A DNA stretch of 64,000 nucleotides from Tetradesmus obliquus (lineage: Eukaryota > Chlorophyta > Chlorophyceae > Sphaeropleales > Scenedesmaceae): assembly GCA_030272155.1 (NCBI GenBank), contig CP126193.1:1-64000 (forward strand), given 5' to 3'. A program made the position numbers and the translations under genes. Position 1 is the first letter of the stretch, and each line of letters starts with the position of its first letter. This document shows, piece after piece, positions 23,516-56,260 of the stretch. The notes beneath the pieces were generated by a model. It saw nothing but the letters and a program-made list of their open reading frames with translations. It had not been told where the DNA came from and did not search any database.

Positions 23516-24241
23516 ATAGCGGCAGCAGCAGCAAAGAGCGGCAGCAGCTGCAGCAGCGCACACGCACACGCGTGGCCGACAGCGGTCGGCAGCTGCATCA
23601 GCTGCTGCACAAGTTGCTCCAGCAGTGCGCTGCCAGGCCAGCTCAAAGATATAGAATGTCCCATAGGATACACTTGTATACTGCTGTTGGCCACGCCAGC
23701 ATGCTGCCCATGATGTCTGCGCGTGTCTGCTGCTGCCTCGCACCAGGCCCACTCACCCAGCATCAAGCTGGCTACACTGACCAAGCCATCGTTGGCGCCA
23801 AGCACGAACGCGCGCAGCCTGCGATGGCATGACAGATAATGCTCAATTCTTGCCTGATGGTGAGCTGCTTGCTCCGTTCACAAAACTTGCTCAAAGGGCA
23901 CACAACAAACTACAACAGCAGGCTGTTGTTGCAGCAGTTGAGTGATTGCGCGTGGCTTGGACTGTTATGGCAGCATGTATATATGCCTCAAATGTAATAG
24001 CTGTGCGTACACTGGGTGAACACTCTACTGGTGGCACTTGCAGGCAAGCTGGGCGGGCTGATCGTGGCATGAGCTGTATCTCTCCACGCGGTGTGCTCTG
24101 TCTGCTCTGTCGGTTGTCTTGGCCTCACCATGGTGCACGGTGACTGTAGTGCACATGCTCATCGTGTTCTTGCTCTGACTGGCCATGGCCATCCAGCGGC
24201 TGCTGCAACGAGCTCTCCACATCATTCACTGTAGCAGCCAT
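21586..24241 (-). CDS. VIT1: Vacuolar iron/manganese transporter, VIT1/CCC1 family
   Basis: Six exons on the minus strand join in frame to 258 residues: 24241-24129, 23818-23757, 23323-23237, 22757-22627, 22373-22251, 21846-21586. The start at 24241 gives MAATVNDVESSLQQ. The family landmarks follow in order: HYSHRAPW, VLGANDGLVSVASLMLG (first membrane helix), AGLVAGALSMACGEYISVSS, a cytoplasmic acidic/charged segment (KDAEEADIEKERLEQ) that in this family binds metal with conserved Glu residues, ELGIDLDELANPLQ, and a C-terminal block with RVLIGGWLAMAVTFG. Length and order match VIT1 proteins, which export Fe2+ or Mn2+ from cytosol into the vacuole. A 39-nt exon-like copy in the last intron (22143-22181) could be spliced in without breaking the frame. 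Convergent with the oxidase gene. Confidence 0.93.
22143..22181 (-). other. Duplicated mini-exon in the last VIT intron
   Basis: This 39-nt segment encodes LGIDLDELANLLQ, nearly the same as the last 13 residues of VIT exon 5 (LGIDLDELANPLQ). It is flanked by GCAG and GTGGG, and both ends are phase 0, so inclusion would add 13 residues in frame. Two of the differences from exon 5 are synonymous (GAC/GAT swaps) and one changes Pro to Leu. Confidence 0.75.
23449..23515 (-). repeat. CTG/CAG microsatellite in VIT intron 2
   Basis: About 22 CAG triplets on the plus strand, read as CTG on the coding strand, in the intron between exons 23818-23757 and 23323-23237. Confidence 0.93.
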
Positions 24242-25361
24242 GCTGCTGTGCTGCTTCTGCTGCCTAGCCTGTTTCTGGCGCCTTTGCAGCCAGCCAGAGA
24301 GACGTGGGCGCTGTTAAAGAAAATATCCAAAGGTTTACGACAATCGCTCCTAAACTCTCAATATAATGCTGTTGACAGGCTGCTTGGCAAACTTGGCGAG
24401 TCTCGTGCGGGTCTCGTGTAAGCACACGCGGTGCACGGCTGTTGACTGCTTGCTAGGGACAGCGACCTCAGAAGAAATGTGTGGCTGCTATTCTCTTGAC
24501 AGGCCACATCGGACTTGCGCCTAGGGCTTGGGTGCAGTGCGCATATGACACCTAGCCTTGATCGTGAGTGATCGTGACTGCACTGCAGGGTTGACCACAG
24601 GTGCTTCAGCTGAGCCGCGTGACAGCTGCTGGCGCAGGTCGCATGGCAGAGATTGTGTCGATCAACAAACATGTTGGCCTAGCACCACACATACCGCCAG
24701 CCAATCAGCCAGCAAACCCATTGGACATTTTGCTAAGTGTGCCAGTGACGCAGGTGCACAAAAAAAATGCCTACATCATGGTTACATGTACATCAACAGC
24801 TGCAGTGCTGCTTGGGCCACAAATATGAACCACAGACCAACATTGAAAACGTAAACAGCAACCGACAGCAGTGCTGGCGGCGCGCAAGTGGTGTGACAGC
24901 TACCACACATACACGCCACGCCGGCTGTCTTCTGCGACCCGCACGGCTTTGGCTTCTGCCTACAGGCTTGATGACATTGCCTTGTCTACTGGAGTTGCAG
25001 CCACGCTACAGAGTTACTCCTACACGCTAACTGCCAGTAATGATGGTGTGGTCAGTGTCAAGGTCTCATGCCCACCAACAATATGAAACTCAGCCTTGAC
25101 AAGCCGGAATGGCATCCTGTGTGCACAGCAACAGAAACTGCACTGCGCTGCATCTGCTGCCAACAATTGTCACTGCTTACTCCCAGCGGACGAAACACAT
25201 CCAGCAGCCAAACGTGCACAGGCACAACCCCCATGAAGGAGTTCACCGCATCCTACTGCTGCTGCTGCAGTAGCGGCGGCTGCACAGAAGCATCAATGCA
25301 ATGCAAAGCACAACCACACGGTAATGAACTGCGGCATATCGGCAGCATGCGCAGCCTGCTG
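24242..25361. other. Intergenic region between VIT 5' end and RAB6 3' end
   Basis: About 1.1 kb. It should hold the VIT promoter and the RAB6 3' UTR, both genes being on the minus strand. No exon, RNA gene or clear element was recognised. Confidence 0.5.
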
Positions 25362-27598
<2,237 letters not shown>

Positions 27599-28113
27599 CG
27601 CTGCCCAGGGAGCTGCAGGACTGCAACCAGCTAGCAAGCTTGTGGCGTGTGCGCACGCTCGAAGCTTACAACGGAGCAGCAGCCCACAGTGGAAGTCTTA
27701 AAACCTTTCCAATCTCAAGTGTAGCTTGGCGCTGCTTAGCTGTGGGGAAAAGACAGAGCTGGCAGTGCCTACAGTTGAGCAGACGCACGACTCAGCGTTG
27801 ATTGCAACCGTGTGTCCAAACAACAAGCACGTACTGAAAGCTGCGTGTAGCTGGATCCCCGATTTGGTTTGTACCTTGTCAGTTGCAGTTGGGTTCACCG
27901 AGGGGTTCCTGGACACAGGAGTCCTCTGACAGTGGTAGCGCAGTGCTGAGGGTGAGATGTGTGTGGAACGCAAAGTATGATCATCTTAGTTATAGCAGGC
28001 TAAGTAGTTTATTCGCCTCGATCCCCCTGAGTGGTGACCTGTACATCTTTGCTGCTGAGCAGTGAGCCTACAGAGGTCGTGTTTAGCACTGCAGGGGTGC
28101 TTTCCTGCCAGCC
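27599..28113. promoter_or_regulatory. Divergent intergenic region, RAB6 / ASCC3
   Basis: Only 515 bp separate the RAB6 start codon (minus) from the proposed ASCC3 start codon (plus), so this region must hold both 5' UTRs and promoters. I see no obvious TATA box or repeated motif. It is called regulatory because of gene orientation, not because a motif was found. Confidence 0.5.
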
Positions 28114-46995
<18,882 letters not shown>

Positions 46996-49362
46996 TACAT
47001 ATACTCTCCCTACAGACCATGCCCCGCGAACTTTTTGGGTTTGCGTACGCCTTTTTGCAGCAAGCAATTAAATGTGGTGTGGCGAGAAGACAGAGTGCTT
47101 CACATTCGACTACCCTCCGGACTTGTGGTACAAGTGCTAAAAGTCGGCTAAAAGTCCCAGGGCACCGGCCTTCAAATCCTTGGGTCGCAGGCTCGACCCC
47201 CGGCGCCCTCGCTTGCTTGTCGCTTTCAGTTGTCCACGTCAGATGAAATTACTACTGAAAACTTGTTCGCAGTGAACTTCCGTAGTAAGCTTGTCATACC
47301 CGGGAATCCTTCGCGACTGTTTTGTGCAGCGAACGCGCGCCAGAGGGCCATTTCTGTCTTTTCAAACGACACCAATCACTTGACCTTGCTTGGAGCTATT
47401 ATCTGGGCGATTAACCTCAACATTGTTCGAAGTTGCTGATGCGTGGGGCCAGCCTAGGGCCGTTTTCCCCTCCTCGACACGGAACAGAAATTCCGTGATT
47501 CTGTTGTAGCTGAGGCACGGAAGCATTTGTAGCATGAAGTAATGCCGGAGGAAGTGCCAGCTAGCTTGCGCAGGCACGGAAGGCCGCTGCAAGTGCTGCA
47601 TCGAGGACTGGATCTGCCGATGTCGACACAGAAAAGGCGAGTCCGCCTGGCATATCACCCAGTAGCTATTGCGTGAGTTTTATTGGCTGGTGTGCTTCAT
47701 GCAGCAGCAGGCGCACTTGAAGCAGGTGCACCAGCAGCAGCAAGTGGAATTGCAGCAGACTGCACCCAGTGCCACTGCCAGGCTGGCAGCGGCAGGTGCA
47801 CTGGCAGCAGGTGCGCTGGCAGCAGACTGCACTGGCAGCAGACTGCACTGGCAGCAGACTGCACTGGCAGCAGCAGGTGCACTGATACATGCACTGGCAG
47901 CAGACTGCACGGGCAGCTGATTGCTGTAACTGAGCTGGCAGCACCACGCAGTCGCAGCAGTAGGTGCACCGGCTGCTGGCAGCTGTGTTGTCCACTGCCT
48001 GACCACTTGATTGATCTCTATAGTGCTCTACTATGGTGCGATTTTTTACATTGTCCATGCGCTGCTGTGCTGCGCTGCGGCTGCAGGCCAGTACTGGAAG
48101 TACTGGAGTGCCATCTACCTGCCCTTGGTGTGCGCTGCTGGCAACGAGCTAGCTCTGCAAAACGGAAGCAGCACCAACTAAAGCGACTGCAACGGCACCA
48201 CCAAGGGCATCCCTGGCCCGCCCAGCGCCTACGAAATGCTGCAGCAACGTGGGGTCCATGGATAGTGCAGGGCTCTCTGGTCAGCAAGTTGTGCGTTCAG
48301 AATGCTGCAAGCCGCTCTGCTGATTTTCGTTCGCTGTTCATTACAGTAAATGCAGCACTTGGTGTACACATGCATAGGCCCCTAATAGCCAAGCGCGCAT
48401 TTCAGTGGTTCCTGAATGGACTGAAGCAACCAGAACACATGAACTCATCCACTTCAACTGTTGACAGTGGTTGGCATTTGCTTCATGTTGCATTCAAGTG
48501 GCGTTTGACATTCAGTCACAGGTTCTTGGCAGCATGATTACACAGCTGCAATCGATTGACGGTGTTACACTTAAATGGTGTTTGGATGGTTGATGGTTGG
48601 AGTGTTGGGGATCATTAAACAGAGTTGTGGAGAATGCTTCATTTGGTGCCAGCATTGCTACTGCATCTGCCATTATCATGGTGGCAGCTTGATTGACAGA
48701 GTTGTGCTCACGGCCTGGCAGTTGCATGCGTTTCTTGTTGTTTACAAAAAAGGCATGGAACACCCTGTTTCGAGGTGTTTTGACAGCTGTGTGTGCCAAA
48801 TGCTGGCCGGCTGTCATCAGTGTAAATTTCACAAGGGCTGACTTTTTCGCTAAAAACTTTTAGGCTAAAAGTCTATTTTGCGACGGCTCCATATTGCCAA
48901 TCTTGGGTGAGTGCTTTGCAGGAAGTCGTCCACTTGGTACAAGGTGGCTTGCTGAACTGCCAGTGGTTGTCAGCAGCCATGACTTGTGAACTTCGCAGCA
49001 GCATGAATCAAACATCCTGGTTTGCGAGCACGTGTGCTTTGCTTCCCTTGCTACGCCCTAGCAGCACATGATTGTATGTGTCCTGTGACTTGCAGAGTTT
49101 TGGACTATCTGCTGCGTGTGAAGTCTGCAAAGATGCTGTACAGCACACTTTGAATCTGGAACCAGCAGGGATCATGTTGTGTTCCGTCACACTCTATCAT
49201 GGCTGGCTGTGTCATGACCAGCCCCTTGCCTTCAAGTTGGCAACTGGCGTGGATCTGCTTCAGTAGTACTGCTTGAACACACACAGATGCAGTCCAGAAC
49301 AGGAAGTACTGCTGCTGCTGCTGTTGCATGAAAAAACACTGTTGCCGCCGGGTTTGCGAGAC
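46996..49362. other. Intergenic region downstream of ASCC3
   Basis: About 2.4 kb between the ASCC3 stop and the retroelement nest. It holds the ASCC3 3' UTR; TGTAA at about 47926 is a candidate poly(A) signal. A perfect small hairpin, GGGTCG-CAGGCT-CGACCC, occurs near 47194-47211, close to a GGCACCGG octamer at about 47161. The 284-codon ORF at 47683-48537 matches no family I know. Confidence 0.45.
47813..47905 (+). repeat. Short tandem repeat based on GACTGCACTGGCAGCA
   Basis: An imperfect minisatellite of about 16-18 bp units, three near-perfect copies plus degenerate ones, rich in GGCAGCAGACTGCACT. It lies within the unassigned ORF downstream of ASCC3. Confidence 0.8.
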
Positions 49363-49723
49363 GAGGGGTTACACGGTGTGCACAGGCAACTACGTTGCAA
49401 CGAACACCCGAAAATCTGGAACGTCGCAGATGACTCAGCAAAACAGGCTGTCACTCAAGGAGAATCACCCCAGAAAGTCTCTCTGTGTGTGTAACTTGAC
49501 ATATGGCCTTGCAGGCAAAGCCGTCAGTCACAGCACACGCAGTGTTGATGCTAAACAAAGGCAGGACTAGTGTAAACAGTGTCAGTGACAGCAAGCTGCA
49601 CTTTATGCAGTGCAGCGGGCGGGCTGAACCCACAGAACAACACCCACCAGCAGAAACACAGCCTGGCAGGCGGTGGCCTGAGGCGACAAACTGGGCACTT
49701 TATGCAGTGCAGAGGGCAAGAGA
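49363..49723 (-). mobile_element. Family A retroelement fragment (copy A1)
   Basis: It matches the family A units at 60893-61629 nearly base for base. It starts with GGGGTTACACGGTGTGCACA, which on the minus strand is the 3' end with TGTAACCCC, and extends through the segment with TGACATATGGCCTTGCAGGC to about 49720. It contains no reading frame of its own. It stands about 11 kb from the other family A copies, at the low-coordinate edge of the nest. Confidence 0.85.
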
Positions 49724-49770
49724 GAGGTCTGTTACAGGGGTGGGCAAGCTATCGCCCTAGAGCGAGGGCG
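49724..49770 (-). mobile_element. Very short retroelement 3' stub
   Basis: GAGAGAGGTCTGTTACAGGG followed by GTGGGCAAGCTATCGCCCTA resembles only the last 45 bp or so of element C (57303 onward). It abuts the 3' end of B1, so it is probably a separate, extremely 5'-truncated insertion. Confidence 0.55.
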
Positions 49771-50496
49771 AGAGAGAGAAGCTTGTTACAGGAGAAGGCA
49801 AGCTAATCACCCGAGAGTGAGTCACTCGCCCTACTTTCAGCTCACATATCGTATGAACTCGATAGCAAGCCACAAGACGCCACCAAAGAAAACTCCAGAA
49901 GCGTCTCGCAGCCCCTATCTCCCCATAAACGGACATGTACATGCAGGGCAGCAAGTGCGAAATGCAGCACTGTAGAAGCACGAAAAGCAGCATGTGCTCC
50001 ACGCACCAGGCAAAAAGCGCACAGGGAGGGACAAGCATGGTCCAAACAGTAAGCGGGGTGCACCAAGGTGCTGCTCACCATAAATGTATGGCATGATTGC
50101 ATCAAGGCACTGCTGTACTCACCAGACTGCAGCAAGCAGGAGCATGCATAACTGACGCGGTGCACGACTGACAGGCAAATCAAAGCAAACTAAGGCAAAC
50201 TAAGGCAAACTAGGGCTCTGCTGCTTCTGCAATCCTTACTGCTGACAAGGACAGAAACATGCAGCACGGAAGAAAGAGCTGAGAAACCAGCGCTGCGACA
50301 CCCACCACATGCAACATGCCCTTGACAGAAACTGGAAAATCGACAACTGCTGACAGCACAACATGCAGAGGCAGGAAGGTCAACCAGAGCGGGGCGCCAG
50401 TACAATGCGCAGCTGCGCTGGATCAGAGCACAGAAACGGGTGATTGCCAGGCACCGCACCCGCCCAGTAGCGGGCGCTGCCTCTGTTGCCACAAAA

Positions 50497-52044
50497 TCAG
50501 CAAGCAACTCCCAAAAACCTTAACACCGCTTGCTGCTTAGCCTCCTGTAACATCTGCGCTACTAGCTGTTGTCGCTGTTGTTGTTGATGCAGCTGCTGCT
50601 GCTGCCGGCGCTGCTCTACCAGCTGATTATGCTGTTGCTGCGCAGCAGTGAGAGCTGCATGCTGTAGTGTATCAGTGATAAGCGCCTGGCCCACCGGCAG
50701 CGGCGGTGGCTGCTGCACGGCCAGGGCGGGCGGCGGGATGCTCAACTTATTAGCATGTCGTCTGCCAACATCCATGGCATTCAGAGCAGCTAGACAGACA
50801 ACCTTCCAAACGCCCCTGTGGAGCTTGGTAGGGCCAGCTGGCGGCTGCATCAACCAAACATGCCGCATAGCAAGCGGCGGGCGGCCTGCAGCCCGCGTGC
50901 ACCAAGCAGCAGGCAACTCAGACAGCACACTGTCAATCACTGCTACCGCAACAGGGCACTCCCAAAAATGATGAACCCAACCAGGACAGGCAGCGCCACA
51001 CATGCAAGTGTCACCCGACTTGTGCATACGCTGCGATGTCGGCAGGCCATCCATAATAAGCCGCCAGTACAACTCTTTGAAATAATTATCCCAGCGCATC
51101 TTCCAAAGCATGCTCTGGTTAGCTGCCACCCACTTCAAGCCATCAATCACTGCTGCTGGTGCAGCACCTGAGCCCAGCGCAGCCTGGACAAACCTAGTGC
51201 GCTTCTCACGGCGCTCAGCACGCAGCGGACCAAGCTGCAGTGAGGTGGCTTCACTAACAGACAATTTTGCAACAGGAACGGCCTTGCCTCGGACATTTTG
51301 CCAACCCAGCCGAGCCACCAACATGGCCTCAACTTGCTGTTCTGCTGCAGAAGGTATACATGGTGGGTCCGGCACAGCCGCAGGCGGCCAAGGCCGGTCT
51401 GCGGCAGGATGCTGCACAACAGGCAAAACAGCCATAGACCATGCAACGGGCAGTTTATCAACCAGGCCTTGCAAATCCTCAGCCTCGTTGTCAGCATTGC
51501 TGTAGTTGGAGCCGTAAGGCAGCAACGGGTGCGGCAACTGCTGCTGAACAACACGCTGAATGAGATACCACGCCCAAATAAGATCAGTCACAGTGCGAAG
51601 ACGCGGCCTGCATTTGCCGCCACGACACTCATGCTCCCTGCGCTTAGCGGGCACCGGCAGGCACTGCAGCCCGCCCGGCACAAACCCAAGCCCAGCTTGC
51701 AGGAAGGGGTTGGCAAACACTGGCGCCAAGCTGCACCAAGCCCCAGGCTCCAGCACTGGCGCGTCCTGCACAGCCTGCAACTGCTGTCGCAGCTGCTGCA
51801 TGTCTGACAGCTGCTGCGGATGCGGCAGGGGCAGCACAGGGGAGGGCGCGGCTGGTGCCAGCGCCTTCACATCACGGACTGGGCCCAGTGCTTGAAGACC
51901 AGCAATCATGCGGCGCAGCGGTGGGGGAGGGAGGGACTGCTGGGGAAACGCCTGTGGCAGGTCCATAGGCGTTTGCGTGTCTGAGCTGCTTGTACTGCTG
52001 TCAAACAGGGACAAGGGGCCCCACCACTTATGCTTGGAGCGCAA
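50497..52044 (-). pseudogene. B1 ORF2 C-terminal part with zinc-knuckle
   Basis: This 515-codon frame has the region after the reverse transcriptase. ELYWRLIMDGLPTSQRMH is followed by CMCGAACPGWVHHFWECPVA, a Cys-x-Cys...His-His...Cys pattern like the zf-RVT module of L1-type LINEs. A Gln-rich stretch follows. The frame ends early after QAVLRFLGVAC because a run of A is one base longer than in B2 and C, where the frame continues with FWELLADFVA. It belongs to the same ORF2 as the two upstream fragments. Confidence 0.85.
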
Positions 52045-52250
52045 CAGCGCCCGCCCAATGCGGATCCAGGGCAGCTCAGTGTCAGGCGGCGCGGTAGCAA
52101 ACTGCGCGCCCCACCAAGCATGCCGTGCACGTATGTGTTCAAGCTATGGCAAAGCACCAAAACACCCTTCAGCTAGCCTGCCCGCCAGCAGGCGAGCAGC
52201 TACACCAGTAAAACGCCGTTCGGTTGACGCAGGCGCCAACCCTCTATCCA

Positions 52251-53012
52251 CTAACTTCCCAACTGACGCAACAAGGTGCTGCCGATCAGCATCTGCCCGT
52301 ATATCTGAAATTCAGCTGCATACAACAGGGTGCTGACACCATACGCTGCGCTACCCATGCCTCTGCCAAACACAGACAATTGTGGTATGTGTGACAGCCG
52401 CGCAAGCGCGGCATCCACTGCAGCCAGCTTCTGACTCCAGTCTACAGGAGAGTCAGAGCCCACACACACACACAGCACATTGGCCTGCAGCACAGGACAG
52501 AAGGGCAGCACACCCGCTGCATGCTGCTGCGAGAGCGCTGTGTGCTGCTGCCGCGCAGCAGCACCTAGCAATAGTAACTTTGATTTATGCAGATTGAGCT
52601 GCTGCCCAGACGCGGCTGCCATAACCTGCATATGTAGCAAGAACTGTGGGACCTGTGCAGGTGACTGCAGGTAGACCTGCGTGTCATCCGCAAACTGTGT
52701 CGCTGACAATTTGATGCCTTGCACGCTGATGTCAATGCCTTTCGACTGCAAGAACCTCAGCAGGGCTTCACGAACAAACAGGTACAGCAGTGGAGACAAG
52801 GGGCACCCCTGCCGCACACCAGCATCAAACCTGCGCATGCCGGAAACAAAGCCATTCATGCAAGCACACGCATGCGTGTTAGTAAGCAACAGTTCCACCC
52901 ACTTGCAGAACCCTGGGCTTACACCCATAGCACTCATGACAGACAGCAGGAAAGGCCTGTCCAAGGCGTCGTATGCCTTGGCAAAATTCAGCAGCGCCGC
53001 CACCACTGTCAC
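52251..53012 (-). pseudogene. B1 ORF2 reverse transcriptase, catalytic half
   Basis: It encodes LLNFAKAYDALDRPFL, GVRQGCPLSPLLY and QFADDTQVYLQ, which are the finger and palm motifs of LINE reverse transcriptases including the catalytic FADD box. It overlaps the preceding fragment by four bases in another frame, showing a frameshift near 53010. A second frameshift ends it at 52251. The continuing homology (52250-52045) contains an in-frame TAG. Confidence 0.9.
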
Positions 53013-54628
53013 TGTCTGCCGCCACTGTCTGCTGGCAGCGCATGCAGCAGCAGCTGCACGGTGATGATGTTGTGCCCAATCTTGCGCTGTTTAATGAACG
53101 CTGTTTGGGTAGGGGAGATCGCCTGGTCCAGCACTTGCTGCAGGCGGGACGCCAGGATTCTCGCCAAGAGCCTGAAGTATGTGTTGAGCAGTGTGATAGG
53201 GCGGTAGTTGGCAGCCCGGGTAGCATCGCCAGCTTTGAAGATGCCAATCACCACACCATCCAAGAAGCCAGCTGGCGTCTGCCCCAGGGTGCCCACTGCT
53301 GTAAACACGCGCGCCAAGACCGGCGCAAACAGGTCCTTGCAATGCTTGTAAACTGCAACAGGCAAGCCATCCAACCCAGGCGACGTGTTGGGCTTGGAGT
53401 CGGACAGCGCCTTCAGAACTGCTTCTTCTGTAACTGTTGTGCTGCCATCTGCTGCTGCTGGCTGCCGAGGCAAGCTGGTGACGGCTGCGAGGATGGCAGC
53501 CTGGGCGGCTGGGTCCACTGTCGGCTGCGCACTCACACCAGCCCACTGCGTGATGGCCACCTTGGCGGGCCCTGCACCCTCCCACACATATGCGCCGGCC
53601 GCGCTGCGCAGAGCAACCACCTTCCGTGAGGTAGGAGACCGCTCCAGGGCACGCAGCTGCTCTGTGATGCAAGGGTTGGGCTGTTCGCCGCGGTGCAGCC
53701 ATTGCTGCCGCTGCAGGCGCTCGCTGCCTGTCCAAGCTGCCTGCTGCGCGGCGCGGAGCGCCGCTCGAGCAGCAGTCAGCGCTGCCATGGCTGTGCCGAT
53801 CTGCGGCTGGCCTGCTGCTGCGCCAAGCTGGGTGAGGGCATCCTGCACTTGCTGCTGGGCAGCAGCATAGGACGGCAGCGCCGTGTCAGCGCGCCATGCC
53901 TTGCGAATCTCCCGGCACTTGGCCAGCAGCCTCTGCTTGAAGCTAGGCCACCAGAGAAGGCGGGCAGGGTCGGATGCTGGCTCCCCCTGCAGCGCGACAA
54001 GCACCCATGCCTTCAGCTGGGCGCGGTGGGGCAGGCTGCTCCAGAAGTCCACACGGGCACGGGCAAGGCCAGGGCCAGTGGGTTTGGGGGGCTGCAGGGG
54101 AGCCAGCTCAAGCACCAGGGGGAAGTGGTCCGAAACACTGGAGGGAGCTGTGGCGCAGGACACCACGCTGGCGCGCAGTGCGCTGCCAACATAAGCTCGA
54201 TCCAGCCGCGCTACATGTCCAATCTGCGGGTTGCGCTGGATGAACGTGTAGCTGCGGCGCGTAGGGTGCAAGCACCGGTACGCATCAGCAGCACCAGGTG
54301 CCGCTGCTTGCCAAGCCCGCATGGACGGGGCGTCAGACGTGGTGGGCTGGCCGGCCAGGCAGCGTCTGTCAACAGCAGGATCATCCACAAAGTTCCAGTC
54401 GCCAATGAAGATGCTGTTGGCAGGATTGGCTGCCCAGAGCGGCGCCAGCGTATCTGCAATGTAGGTCTGACAGTCCACGGAGGCGTTGGGACAATAGACG
54501 TTAGCAAGATTGATAGTATGGCCACCCCACTTGAAGTGGAGCACCATCAAGCGGCCGCGGGCGTCCCTGTCGGCATCAGCCTCAGGCAGCACTTGCAGGG
54601 GCCCTCGGATACTAGCTGCCGCTGCCAC
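53009..54628 (-). pseudogene. B1 ORF2 endonuclease and reverse transcriptase N-terminal half
   Basis: The first third has apurinic-endonuclease features: INLANVYCPN, FIGDWNFVDDPAVDR and a C-terminal SDHFPLVLEL. The rest begins the reverse transcriptase: SPGLDGLPVAVYK, GIFKAGDATRAANYRPITLLN and the fingers segment ending LLHALPADSGGRQ, where the frameshift occurs. The first roughly 80-100 residues expected of the endonuclease, with the catalytic Asn and Glu, cannot be recognised upstream. That part is lost or too diverged. Confidence 0.88.
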
Positions 54629-54688
54629 AAGACGAGATTGCCAGCTGAGTAGGGGTGCAGGGGGTCAGTGTTGACGCAGTACTTGTAG

Positions 54689-55385
54689 TCAAACCCTGCA
54701 TGATGGGGCTGCTGCGTGGCAGCAGCCCGCTGAGCTGCTGCTGCATTCAGAGCCGTCATCACCTGCGCAACCCCGGCGGGCTGACTTGTGCTGTTGTTGT
54801 TGCTGCTGCTGCTGCTGCTGCTGGGGCTGCTGCTGCTGCTGGTGCTGCTGCTGTGGGCGCCGCTGCTGCTGGCGCCGGGCCTGGGGCTGCACCTGCGGCT
54901 GTGGTGGAGTAGAGAGGGGCTGCTGCTGCTGACGCTGCTGCTGCGCTGTACTGGTGGCTGCCCGGCGGGCCGCAGCCTGCCGCAGCGGCGTCGCCGCGGG
55001 CATATCAATATCGCTGTCGCTGTCACTGGCGGAGCCTGACCCTGCATCGCTCATGCTGGCATCTGACTCACTGTCTACAGGGGGCTGCTGCTGCCGCCGC
55101 TGCTGCTGCTGCTGCTGCTGCGGCGGCTGCCAAGGCTGCTGGGGCCGAGGCAGCACCGGCGGTGGCCGCCGCTTCTGCTGGCTTGTTGCGGGCCCCTGGG
55201 GCTTGGCGCGGGCGCGGCGGCCTGGCACGGCCGCGGCTTTGGCCGGCGCCTCAGCCTGAGCTGAAGGCCGGGCACCCATCGTGCCCTTTGCGCTCTTGGG
55301 CCGCGAGCCCACCAGAGCTTGGCCAGCAGCGCGCTTGGGGCGCAGGCTGCTGAGGCTGTCTGCAGCGGCGCCCGTGGCTGGCTGC

Positions 55386-55474
<89 letters not shown>

Positions 55475-56143
55475 GGCGCGTAGCTTGTACTGGCGCTGCT
55501 GGCGCTGTTGCCACGCGGGGAATGCGGGCGGCGCCGTAGGTGCTGTTGCGGCGGCTGCCGCTGTTGCTGCTGCTGCTGTGGCTGCAGTCTCGGCCGCAGG
55601 CTTGGCTGCAGGCGTGGCAGTAGGCTTGGCTGCAGGCTCGGCTGCAGGCTTGGCTGCAGGCTTGGCTGCTGGCTTGGCGGCAGGCTTGGCTGCTGGCTTG
55701 GCTGCTGGCTTGGCCGCTGGCTTGGCTGCCGGCAGGGCTGCTGGCGGGGCTGCTGGCTGCGCTGCTGCCTGGGCTGCTGGCGCGGCTGCTGCCTGGGCTG
55801 CTGGCGCGGCTGCTGCCGGGGCTGCTGGCGCGGCTGCTGCCTGCGCTGCTGGAGAGGCTGCTGGCGCGGCTGCTGGCGGGGCTGCTGTCTGCGCTGCTGC
55901 CTGGGCTGCTGGCGCGGCTACTGGCTGGGCCGCCGGCGCTGCCTCCGGCACTGCAGGTGGCGCGGCAGGGGGCGCAGCATCTGCTGCAGCTGCAGCCGGC
56001 AGGCCCGCCACCTGCTGCTGCTGTTGCACGCCACCGCTGCTGCGGCTCGGCGGCGCGCCGGCCGGGGCCGAAGGCGGCTGCTGCCGCTGCTGCACTGCGA
56101 GGGCTGGAGAGAGAGGGGTTACACTGGTGTACTCACGCGGCAT
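54689..56143 (-). CDS. B1 ORF1-like low-complexity protein
   Basis: An uninterrupted 484-codon frame upstream of ORF2, made almost wholly of Ala-Pro, Ala-Ala-Lys-Pro and Gln repeats, with a Gln run from a CTG/CAG microsatellite at about 55389-55470 and basic patches (SARRGCAGDD). Position and basic, low-complexity character suit a LINE ORF1 nucleic-acid-binding protein, but no zinc knuckle is seen. The first residues, MPREYTSVTPLS, come from the inserted 69-bp stub and not from B1, so the annotated start is an accident of that insertion. Confidence 0.55.
55389..55473 (-). repeat. CTG/CAG microsatellite inside LINE ORF1
   Basis: About 28 CTG triplets on the plus strand give a poly-Gln run in ORF1. 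The related sequence on either side is also CTG-rich. Confidence 0.93.
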
Positions 56144-56174
56144 ACGCCACCACTAACACCTGAAAGGATTTGAA
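56106..56174 (-). mobile_element. 69-bp family D 3' stub with 12-bp target duplication
   Basis: The insert begins GGAGAGAGAGGGGTTACACT and matches the 3' end of element D (59821-59886). It is flanked on both sides by ACTGCGAGGGCT (56094-56105 and 56175-56186), a clean target-site duplication. Only the last 69 bp of the element were integrated. Confidence 0.9.
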
Positions 56175-56260
56175 ACTGCGAGGGCTTTGTTTGTTTGTGT
56201 TTGTTACACATGGGGGCCAGGCAATTCCAGCCTCTTGAACTAGCATATCATACCAGCGGC

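Larger units (their letters stand above)
49771..56200 (-). mobile_element. Non-LTR retrotransposon B1, L1-like, near full length
   Basis: A LINE on the minus strand with, in 5' to 3' order, a low-complexity ORF1, an endonuclease/reverse transcriptase and a Cys/His zinc-binding C-terminus, then a 3' UTR ending at TGTAACAAGC near 49781-49790. There are no LTRs. At least two frameshifts (near 53010 and 52255), one in-frame stop (near 52144) and an extra A in the run near 50510 break the coding sequence. Its 3' kilobase is almost the same as element B2, so the family was recently active. A 69-bp foreign stub (56106-56174) with target duplication interrupts its 5' end. The exact 5' end is not visible. 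Confidence 0.85.

Noticed and set aside
23207..23752. Minus-strand ORF with poly-Leu
   Set aside because: Reads through a CTG microsatellite intron of the VIT gene in a wrong frame.
47150..47215. tRNA-like 3' end (GGGTCGCAGGCTCGACCCCC before GGCGCCC)
   Set aside because: No matching 5' acceptor strand or D arm lies upstream and the T stem does not pair correctly. It is only a small hairpin near a GGCACCGG octamer.
55281..56156. 291-codon plus-strand ORF rich in Cys, Gly and Ala
   Set aside because: Antisense shadow of the LINE ORF1 repeats.
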